Assembly (NCBI GenBank): GCA_027704905.1
Contig: CM051015.1
Coordinates: 14,458,192-14,522,191 of the forward strand
Origin: Muraenolepis orangiensis
Taxonomy: Eukaryota; Chordata; Actinopteri; Gadiformes; Muraenolepididae
DNA: 64,000 nucleotides
Reading direction: 5' to 3'
The position numbers and the translations under genes were made by a program. Under the pieces are notes generated by a model. It saw nothing but the letters and a program-made list of their open reading frames with translations. It was not told the DNA's origin and searched no databases. Each line of letters starts with the position of its first letter. The first letter of the stretch is position 1. This document shows, one piece after another, positions 54,708 to 64,000 of this stretch.

Positions 54708-56105
54708 CTTTCTCTCTCTCTCTCCCGCCCCCCAGTCTGTCAAATTAAAGTTGAATGTATTCAAACTCATGAATATAAATGCCAGTCTAAAAAAATCATT
54801 AAATCCATTTCCATCGTTTTGTTGCGTGCTGGTTCCACGGAAATAAGACAACTGTGAATTATCCAAACAGACTCTGACAGGGATTGATATGACGGACACC
54901 TGACAACAAGCTGCCCTCTGAGGTTGGAGTCCTATCAGAGACCGGGGAAACTAAGGCTACACAGCAAGTTGTCCTCAGGTCACGTCAGCCCTCTTCCCTG
55001 AAACTACTATTAACTCTTTGAGACCCAGAGTCGTTCTTCATCAGGCCATTGCCAATCGAGTGAAGGGAGGGAAAGGCTCCAGGGTCTCCTCGCTGTGTTC
55101 ACAGACAGGAAGGGGGGGTCTGTTCTGAGCATTTACATCTCTCCGATGGAGAAACGATAGCATTGTCCAAATGGAGGGCAGGGTAGAGCCATCAGCGGGT
55201 AATGGGTTCAACCTGAGACAAACTAAAGCAGCTCCCATCTGCTGGCAGGAGATCTATTTGGGGGGGGGGGGGGGGGGGCGGGGCTGGTGGCTAAGTGGCC
55301 AATTTCCCCATGGTTTTATTTGAGGTATTATTTGAGCATGCAGCGACCAACGCCTTGACATAGACATTACAGCTACAGTTTTGTATTATGGTTGTTGTTT
55401 TTGACTTTTAAATAGCTGGGGAATGAATATTTCTGGTCTCAAGGTATAATCCTGCTGGAGTGGAAAAGTAATTTGTTGACGTTCAGCTATATTTGTGTTT
55501 CTCTCCTGAGCTGCAAAATAGCCGGCGTAGAGGACGTCAATCCTGACAGACACATCCGGCCTAAGCCAGTAGGGCTTTAATGGCCTTTGAAATGCATTTG
55601 GCTTGAATTCACCCGTAGATTGTCAGTAGTATTTAAAATGTACTTTTCATATGCATACAAAACAACATTATATGGAGCCTTTTGTGTTTTCATGACCTTG
55701 TATTTTCCTTTACCCTGTGTATATGCACATGTAGTACCTCCGTCCACCACTAGATGTCTCTCTCTCTCCATGTCTTCTCCACTTCGCTCGCTTCCAAACG
55801 GACACGATCCTCCATACCCCGGAGCCTTGACAGCAGGTCCGCTTTAAAGCTGTTTTTCTATTTCTTAGCAACACATAACTGTATATCCAAACACAATGAG
55901 GCCGTTGAATGAGGTTTTGAGGTTTTAAAATTAGCTCTTTTTGTTGCATATGCGGTGGACTGGGAGAATTGATGGCTGGACCCGGCCATGAGAAAAATAA
56001 ATAACCAGAGCGGAACAGCAAGTTAAATACTAAGCAGTCCTGACAGGTGGCCATTTGTGTTTCCCTTTTTAGTCAATCGTGTCACCCTCCCCCCATTCCC
56101 CCCGC
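54110..56105. other. Intergenic sequence with simple repeats
   Basis: It holds a CT run (54669-54725) and a poly-G run at about 55260-55278. Otherwise nothing was recognised. Confidence 0.5.
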
Positions 56106-56114
56106 TCGTGTCAC

Positions 56115-56660
56115 GCTCTTAGATCTCCACCACCATCACCACCACCACCACCATCATCATCACCACCACCACCACTACCACCACTATGACCACCACCACC
56201 ACCACCATCACCACCACCACCACCACCATCACCACCATCATCATCACCACCACCACCACCACTACCACCACTATGACCACCACCACCACCACCATCACCA
56301 CCACCACCACCATCATCATCACCACCACCACCACCATCATCATCACCACCACCACCACCACTACCACCACTATGACCACCACCACCACCACCACCACCAC
56401 CCACCATCCATCCATCACCACCACCACCACCACCACTACCACCACTATGACCACCACCACCACCACCATCATCACCACCACCACCACCACCACCACTACC
56501 ACCACTATGACCACCACCACCACCACTACCACCACATCACCACCATCACCACCACCACCACCATCATCATCACCACCACCACCACCACCATCACCACCAC
56601 CACCACCACTATCACCACCACTATCACCACCGCCACTATCACCACCACCGCCACCACCAT
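56115..56660. repeat. CAC/CAT trinucleotide array with tatgac higher-order units
   Basis: About 545 bp of (CAY)n are interrupted five times by accaccactatgaccaccac. The open frames are poly-His, poly-Thr or poly-Val and are not genes. Confidence 0.97.
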
Positions 56661-57068
56661 GAATTTTTAAAACAATACTATAAAAATACTATATACAAAA
56701 AAAAAGTACATAAAAAGAACAACAAAGTGACTGACGGATGATATTCGCATGCTTTGAATTGTGCAAAAATAATTAAAAGCATCTAAGTGCCAGTTTTGCA
56801 GCAGCATCGTGAAGACAGTGCTGTACAGTGCAGTAATTGTAAAGAGTCCAGAAAGTCCAGCAAAGTATGATCGTGTAATGTGAATGACAATGTTATGATG
56901 GATGCAGCACTCCTAACAGTTCAATAGGCGCACTGCCTGTGGATAAAAACAAGTTCTTTGTACGGATGCTGCGGAACTGGTGACCGGACCATAGGGGGAG
57001 AAGAGATGGTTCCCAGGGTGGTTTACCGCCACCGCCATCACCGCCACCACCACCACCACCACCATTTC
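56660..57068 (-). mobile_element. LINE 3' fragment
   Basis: On the minus strand it reads TCFYPQ-like and contains gctggactttctggactctt, tacaattactgcactgt and the actata words shared with 41415-41960. It includes a short (CCA)n at 57024-57064. Confidence 0.5.
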
Positions 57069-58435
57069 TAAGTGATTGGGAGTCCATGTTCCCTACAACA
57101 AGTCCATCATAAGCCTCAGAGTGCATGAACACATTTTGCTGGCATGATGTCGCTCTGGATGGATGTCGTTTGGAGTTTGGAGAAGATGTGTTTTTCTTGT
57201 AGCAATAAGACATGCTGTTCAGTATCTTTATCTGTCTGTCTGTCCGGTGTCTTCTGTCTGCTGTGTCTCTCTATCAAGGCATCGCAGGCCAATGTCTGCT
57301 CTCCTTCTCCCCCTGGACAGAGTGGGTCCAAAAGCTTGGCGGTCCCACAATTCATGTAGCTTCAGACAGTCCAAAGCGGGTTATTTCAAAGAGTGGATAT
57401 CACTTGATTTACGAACTAAACAGCGATAACTAGTATGTAAATACAAATTTGTATTGCAAACTTTAAATTTACTTTTCATATGCATGCAGCCAATGTTGTG
57501 CTTCTTCAGCTTCTAGTAGTCAGAATAGCATCGATTTTTGTTCAACTTTAAAATAGCAGAAGGTACAAATAGAATATGAATCCATCCAGACCGAGCTAAA
57601 GCCTCTCCAAGGGGTCTAAATCCACCACTGTGCTGCCATTGAAAGCTCTTTGTGAGCCTACATCCTCAATGTAAAGCATACCGCTGACTAAAACCACACA
57701 AACAAAATCAGCTCAAGCTTCAAAAGTGTAAAGTTTAATCAATAGGGAACTTAACGCACAAAGTTGTACCTTATTTACTCAGTCTGGAATAAGCTGGTCC
57801 ACTATACAGGAGCATAAAGGCTGACACAGCGGTTACACAATAGCTCCTACTGGACTACATTAGATTCGATTAGATTCAAATGTATTGTCATTGAGTGCCA
57901 ATGTTGCAGTAAATGGCTTAGTTATTTACCACCACCAGGAGGACTAGGAGGTAACATGACTATACGATTATTATTTGACATTATAACATGAGTAGTATAA
58001 TAACTAAGACGGCTCTAAAACACAAGCCTTCTTACCCACTCACAAGACCAAGAATCAATATCTCCAGCTAAATATCCATATGTGAAAATTCATATGAATA
58101 TCTCTATTAGTGGTGAGTTAGTATACCTTTAGTAAGATCTTACTAGGTGTGTCTTACTAGGCTGGGGATTCATTATATTGACTATTATTTGAAGTAACTT
58201 ACAAAGCCTTCTGTCACCTTTTATTATAGTAACAGACAATTTCATAACATATAGACACGGTATCACTTGAATCCTCTCACAACTGACTAAGGGACTAAAA
58301 GACATGCCTTTGCAGCAATATGTACAGTAAAAGGAATTCCTTTGGCAAACAAAATGTGCCAAAATGGTCTCCATTTTAACATAACAAAGGCAATGGTACT
58401 CTAGATTGACAGAGCTGGGCTAACCAGGACAAACC
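57069..58435. other. Intergenic, one LINE tail scrap
   Basis: Only attagattcgattagattca plus aatgtattgtcattg near 57860-57897 was recognised, a minus-strand LINE tail. Confidence 0.5.
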
Positions 58436-58533
58436 AGGGCTAACCTGGGCTAACCTGGGCTAACCTGGGCTAACCTGGGCTAACCTGGGCTAACCTGGGC
58501 TAACCTGGGCTAACCTGGGCTAACCTGGGCTAT
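58434..58533. repeat. 10-bp array gggctaacct, about 10 copies
   Basis: The copies are nearly perfect. The first is preceded by the related gggctaaccagg. Confidence 0.95.
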
Positions 58534-58811
58534 CCACAATCAGAAGTAAACCATCATGTATGCTTTGAGCGCTCTGATTTGTATGAGAGTACTCATGATT
58601 TTAGGCTTGAAATGACATTCAGTTATTCACTTCTTACTCTTACACTCTTACACTGGAGGAGGACAAGGAGAAGGAGGACAAGGAGGAGGAGAAAGAGGGA
58701 GGAGGAGGAGGACATCACAGCTGTCTGTTGGGCAGGTGTGTGTTATTTTGTTCGGTTGCTTCCCTTGGGCGTGGAGAAGACAGCTCTGAGCACGGAGCCG
58801 ACAGGACGGAG

Positions 58812-58813
<2 letters not shown>

Positions 58814-58862
<49 letters not shown>

Positions 58863-58871
58863 GAGAGAGAG

Positions 58872-58965
<94 letters not shown>
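58814..58965. repeat. GA microsatellite with gaggagag breaks
   Basis: This is (GA)n of about 150 bp, preceded by a gga-rich tract at 58655-58715. Confidence 0.97.
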
Positions 58966-58968
<3 letters not shown>

Positions 58969-59126
58969 AGAAAAGGAGGCCAGAGGAGGTGTCAGATAAA
59001 AGTGTTTTACAGTAAAGAGTGATGGGTGGGAGTAGAGGAGATAGTCCAGGAGGAGGAGGAGGTGATGGGGGAGGGTCTACTTCTACTTCTTTCTTTGGGC
59101 AATTCTGATCTAATTTCTGTTAACTA

Positions 59127-59386
<260 letters not shown>

Positions 59387-59514
59387 TGGTTGTTTAGCGA
59401 TTCACCCTGAAAGCTTAGAAATTCTGCCTGAAGTCATTTTTCCTCCCCTGTTTCGGGCGCGTTGTGGACTTTAGCATTGTTGTTGTTAGCATTGTGGACG
59501 TTAGGGTTTTGGAC

Positions 59515-59595
59515 ATTAGTGGTTTGGATGTTAGTGTGGTTTGGATGTTAGTGTGGTTTGGATGTTAGTGTGGTTTGGATGTTAGTGTGGTTTGG
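59515..59595. repeat. 18-bp tandem repeat, about 4 copies
   Basis: The unit is gttagtgtggtttggat. Confidence 0.88.
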
Positions 59596-60063
59596 CTGAG
59601 GACCAGTGGTCATTCTGAGAAGCAGATGGCTAAGCTGACCTCACAGAGCGGGTCCAAATAAATACATTTGTGTTTTTTTAAGATAAGGGCATCACAGGCC
59701 TGCCAGGGTCAGACCTCAGCTGGGACCCAACAGTTATTATCTGATAATAAACGCATTAGCTCTGTCATTCACTTTGGAGCCATGACAAGGATGTGTGCTT
59801 TTATAAAGCCTCACTCCTGTTCCCACCTTTCACACAGAACAGCCCATCCATGGGGCTAGCATGTTACATTTACAGTCGACGATAACGCAGAACTGGCATA
59901 ATAATAAATAAAATGATTCAATAGGCACTTCAGCCATAAGGAACAGCTCTGGCTACGCTGATTACCTGTCATTCTGACTCAACTGATAACCGCTGCCTTT
60001 GTCTTGTAACCAATCCACAGCTGGTACACCTGCCACCTGTCAGGTGTGGCAAACAAGCATGTG

Positions 60064-60078
60064 CATGTGTGTGTGTGT

Positions 60079-60122
<44 letters not shown>

Positions 60123-60140
60123 GTGTGTGTGTGTGTGTGT

Positions 60141-60215
<75 letters not shown>

Positions 60216-60265
60216 TGTGTGTGTGTTTGTGTACATGTGTGTGTGTATGTATGTGTGTGCGTGCA

Positions 60266-60307
<42 letters not shown>
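60064..60307. repeat. GT microsatellite
   Basis: This is (GT)n with variants. Confidence 0.97.
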
Positions 60308-60308
<1 letters not shown>

Positions 60309-60309
60309 C

Positions 60310-61384
60310 CCCAGTGGCGTGCCCTCAGGAGGCCCCCTGCTGTTAAAAGGGTGTGAGGCTGTGATTGGCAGACAGCCGCAGACCGGCGGTTCAATGGTGG
60401 GTGGGTCAATGAGCACCTGATGGGGAGGACCAGATTCCCATCTTTATTCCCCTGTGTGCAGAAGGAGGAGAGGAGGAGGGCGACCACCGATACTGAACCC
60501 AAACAAAGGGATCCGTCTGAGCTTGATCTGCCTGTTCTGAAGAGGCTGAAGGCCTCTTTCAGGATGCTGGTGCACGCATGGAACATTTATGCGTGCTTGT
60601 ATTATGCATGGAACATGCATAATACAAGCTAAATGTAGAGAATATAGGGAAACATATTCTGCTCAAAAATTTACAAAACAAAACATTTACAATATTAAAA
60701 CGGCAAGCATTTCACGGGGAAGGAGAGATGAGTCTCCCCAAGCGATTTGGAGTGAATCCCAGACGTGCTTCAGCTGTAAATGCTGTTTCTGTGTGATTTT
60801 GCCTCCCCCCTGTGATTGAGGGTTCACTCATGTAAATAATGTGATTTTGCGCATAACTCAGCCACATTTTATCCAATCAAAATTCAAAATATATATATTT
60901 TTAAATCAGGCACATCCGTAGAGCACGTGTTATACAATTGGTGTCAAGGTAAAATAATAATAACAACAACAACAACAACAGGCACCCACAGTTTCACTTT
61001 GAAAACATAATTAACCCCTCGAGACATGACGGGAGGCTGGTTTCATAGACAAAGTTAAGTTATTTGCATGATTATCGCTACAGGGGGATGGAGGAACACC
61101 CACTCCTCCAGACGATCACATTAAGAACATCTCCTCTCTGTGGCGTCGGACCCGGAGGCGGGACCATGGCTGGAGGTTTCTTGTCAATATTGTATTTGAT
61201 TTTCTAAAAGGATGAATTATTTAACAGAATTGTGGACAAGGCTGAAACTTTTTTTGTGTTGTTGTTGTCGAGGCTGCAGTTGTTTTACTTCATTTCACGT
61301 GAACCTGTCTGCCATATTTAGCAGGTGGGGATACGAAATGTCACGCTTCCCCCCCTTCTCTTACCCGCTAGGGCACGCTCTCTT

Positions 61385-61385
<1 letters not shown>
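60310..61385. other. Intergenic, nothing recognised
   Basis: There is a small inverted repeat around gcatggaacatttatgcgtg (about 60578-60630) and a short aac repeat near 60965. No genes were found. Confidence 0.45.
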
Positions 61386-61387
<2 letters not shown>

Positions 61388-61435
<48 letters not shown>

Positions 61436-61482
61436 GTCTCAATCTATCTCTCTCTCTGTCTGTATCTCTCTCTCTGTCTGTT
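61388..61482. repeat. CT/CTGT microsatellite
   Basis: This is (CT)n followed by mixed ctct/ctgt. Confidence 0.95.
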
Positions 61483-61484
61483 TG

Positions 61485-62190
61485 AAACAGGGGGAATAAA
61501 TGCACACAAAATATACTAATACCTAAAAACTAAATAACAACAAACTAAACTAAACTAAACTAGTATAAACAAAATATAACTAAATGAAATCTAAATGAAA
61601 TCTAAATGTATTGACAGATGAATGCACATTACAGTGTTATTACAGTAATACGTAGGTATATACAATATACAACAATACGTATGGTGCAAATTGGCAGTAA
61701 TAAAATACTAATAAATATCTCTCGATGAATACTGAAAAGTGACATGTGAAAAGTGAAAAGTGAAATTGAATTTACAGTGCAAAATTACAGTGAAAGGATT
61801 TACAGTGCGTTGACCAAACAATAATAACACAGTGCGTTGGCCTCAGGTCACTGAGTCTCACTGTCCCTCTCACGACCCGAGGTAGATGAATTAAAGAGTC
61901 TGATGGCCACAGGAAGAAAGGATTTCCTGTGGCGTTCTGTGGTACACCTGGGTGGAATGAGTCTGTTGCTGAAGGTGCTTCTGTATGAGGTCAGCACCTG
62001 ATGGAGAGGGTGAGAGTTGTTGTCAAGGATACTACGCAGCTTGCGCAGCAACCTCCTCTCAGACACCACCAACAAGGAGTCCAGCTGGACCCCCAGGACA
62101 GCGCCAGCCTTCCTGACGATCCTGCTGATCTTGTTGGCGTCTGCTGACCTCAACCTGCTTCCCCAGCACACGACACCGAAGAAGTTTATG
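61485..62190 (-). mobile_element. L2/CR1-type LINE 3' end with reverse-transcriptase C-terminus
   Basis: On the minus strand from 62171 it reads CWGSRLRSADANKISRI, GVQLDSLLVVSERRLLRKLR, SNRLIPPRCTTERHRKSFL and PVAIRLFNSS. The 3' UTR matches that of the plus-strand copy ending at 7265. It is strongly 5'-truncated. Confidence 0.85.
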
Positions 62191-62512
62191 TTTATGTTCT
62201 AAAACATTTAATGTTCTCCTCCGCTCCTTTTATCTCTGTCTACACTCTCCCGGTTATATTTAAACTGAGGATTAAACATCAACAGCAAGGTTAGGAAGAA
62301 GGTATTGGCATAGGTTATGATTACTATTTATATCATGCTGGAAAACCAACAGAATATATAGGGGGAAAAAACGTATACTTACATATTTCCCAAATAATAT
62401 CCCAGACAAATCAGGAGAATACAAATTGACAGCCCTGGTAACTCCTCAACCAGGAGTGAAAAAGAGAGAGAAAGATGAGATGAGATATTGAGGGGTAGAA
62501 ATGTAGAGATGG

Positions 62513-63093
62513 TGTTGTGCTCCCACGCTCTAACCAATCCCAGGTGTTGCCGCTGAGGCTAATGAACACCTGGGATCTACCCTTCTTAAGGCTGCCGATG
62601 ACCAACGTCGGGCGCTTGATCATTGTGAACCTTCTGCCGAAGACCGACGTCGGGCGCTTGATCATTGTGAACCTTCTGCCGAAGACCGACGTCGGGGGCG
62701 AGATCATTGTGAACCTTCTGCCGAAGACCGACGTCGGGCGCTTGATCATTGTGAACCTTCTGCCGAAGTCCGACGTTGGGCGCTTGATCATTGTGAACCT
62801 TCTGCCGAAGACCGACGTCGGGGGCGAGATCATTGAGAACCTTATGGCTCCCTCCTACCCGAGAACCTCTGTCTCCAGCTCCGACTACGTCGCGTCTCGT
62901 CCAACCCCCCCACTCCAAGGACCCTCTCCACGTTCCACCCTCTGGACCATCTCCCCGTGTCGACCATACCTATCCAACCCTACCCTGTTGATTTTGAGTT
63001 TCAGTAAAGACATTATTCGTTGTTTTGGGTGTCCTGCCTCTTCTTCTGGGTTCTCTGGCACATTTGGCTAGCCAGTCTAGTTGGGTCATAACA
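62513..63093 (+). mobile_element. Solo LTR with GATGG target-site duplication and internal VNTR
   Basis: It starts TGTTGTGC, ends GGTCATAACA and is 581 bp long, flanked by GATGG at 62508-62512 and 63094-63098. A 42-bp tandem block occupies its U3. No internal element sequence is present. Confidence 0.85.
62592..62840. repeat. 42-bp VNTR inside the LTR, about 6 copies
   Basis: The unit is cgcttgatcattgtgaacct plus tctgccgaagaccgacgtcg gg, with a cgcttg/gcgag variant. The period is 14 codons, so both strands stay open (VNLLPKTDVGRLII, LRQKVHNDQAPDVG). Confidence 0.95.
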
Positions 63094-63334
63094 GATGGAG
63101 GGATAAAGAGAGAGATAGCCTCGAAGAAAGAGGCTGGCCGAGGTAGAGAGACATGGAGAGAGACAGAGAGAGATGTAGCAGGCTGGAGGGAGAAAGAGAG
63201 AGAGAAAGCCTAGTTATGGTGTGATTTAAAATGTTAAGTGTAGATGTCCATTACGTGCAGTCAACCACTGTGGTTTGGAATGTATACATTAATGTGTCAC
63301 TAACATCAGATTCAGACTCAGAGCGATATGTTCC

Positions 63335-63389
63335 AATTTAAAATGGGGTTCATACCCCTGCTCACTACCTGTTGATACTTACCTGTGTG

Positions 63390-63466
<77 letters not shown>

Positions 63467-63636
63467 CTGTAACTCTGCACATATCTCATACCTACTCTTT
63501 TTACATCTTATTTAACCACTGTACATTGTATATAACCATGCCCTTTACTGCAACATTTGCATTATTTTCTCTGTACTGTACTGTACTTGGGCTGTGCAAT
63601 GACAATACAGTTGAATCTAATCTAATCTAATCAATT
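63335..63636 (+). mobile_element. LINE 3'-end fragment with expanded TA repeat
   Basis: It is the same family as 31960-32390: cccctgctcactacctgttg, then (TA)n at 63391-63462, then gtgcaatgacaatacagttg and aatctaatctaatcta at the tail. Confidence 0.8.
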
Positions 63637-63639
63637 CAG

Positions 63640-64000
63640 AATCACACAGACAATCAACAGGCTTTTTATAACACCCTAACACTGGCAGTGAAGTCCAATA
63701 AAACAACAGTGAAACAATCATACAAGAGACCTCTAAAAGTCCCAATGATGAAGTAAACCTTTTTATTTTAAATGCTCTGAATTGTTATTGTGCCGAAATT
63801 GAGCAATTACTCAGAGCAAGGCGACTATGATGGGAGTCAGCGGAGGAGGAGCGTATGCTAATCTTACAAGCCTGCGGATTTAACTCTTATTGTTTTTCTT
63901 AAAATGGTGATTGTACTAGTAATGAGTGTCTAGTTTTTTTTTCTTCATTATGTTTGTTGTGGTTTTACATGTTGTTTGTCTCCGAATCGAAGATGAGCAC
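63640..64000. other. Intergenic, nothing recognised
   Basis: No feature was recognised at the window end. Confidence 0.5.

Noticed and set aside
56047..56670. 207-codon poly-His frame
   Set aside because: It is a translation of (CAC/CAT)n with no supporting signals.
62517..63071. 184-codon frame with VNLLPKTDVGRLII repeats
   Set aside because: It is caused by a 42-bp VNTR inside a solo LTR. The opposite strand is equally open.

Overview
This is vertebrate nuclear DNA, almost certainly from a teleost fish. The evidence is short-to-medium introns with GT/AG borders, very dense CA/GT/CT microsatellites and minisatellites, 5'-truncated L2/CR1-type LINEs, tRNA-derived SINEs and Gypsy-like LTRs. 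There are no prokaryotic features. The species cannot be named from the window.

The main gene is dpp10, which encodes an inactive dipeptidyl-peptidase-like protein that is an auxiliary subunit of Kv4 potassium channels. It lies on the + strand from 21944 to 50497. I could place 23 consecutive coding exons by hand. Every reading phase joins correctly, and together they encode about 707 residues from the start of the beta-propeller to the stop codon. The cytoplasmic tail, the membrane anchor and the start of the stalk, probably three exons, were not found and should lie before base 1 or in unrecognised sequence. The protease fold is intact, but the nucleophile serine position is glycine, as in known DPP10.

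About 320 bp after the dpp10 stop are two exon-sized pieces of actr3 (Arp3) on the same strand: an N-terminal piece (50817-50933) and the C-terminal exon with its stop codon (51629-51724). The start and the large middle of Arp3 are missing, and the first piece has no normal splice acceptor. The remnant looks like a broken actr3 copy. From memory, ACTR3 neighbours DPP10 in mammals, and ACTR3B neighbours DPP6.

Layout: 1-21943 is repeat-rich sequence 5' of the first detected exon, probably a long dpp10 intron. It holds an LTR end, two degenerate LINEs, a direct duplication around a G-rich purine tract, a solo LTR with target-site duplication, and a SINE. 21944-50497 holds dpp10 exons and introns. 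50498-52640 holds the actr3 remnant and its probable polyadenylation site. 52641-64000 is intergenic repeat-rich sequence with SINE, LINE and (CAY)n repeats and a second solo LTR carrying an internal 42-bp VNTR.

The most unusual pattern is that several minisatellites in dpp10 appear to have grown out of exon-intron borders. A 42-bp array multiplies the splice acceptor of the exon at 37817. A 31-bp array multiplies the donor of the exon at 39621. A 62-bp array resembles the 3' end of the exon at 34612. A 20-bp array beside the exon at 42017 ends in a donor look-alike. A 12-bp array of about 36 branch-point-like motifs precedes the exon at 36994. Other exons have CT or GT microsatellites directly as their acceptor tracts.
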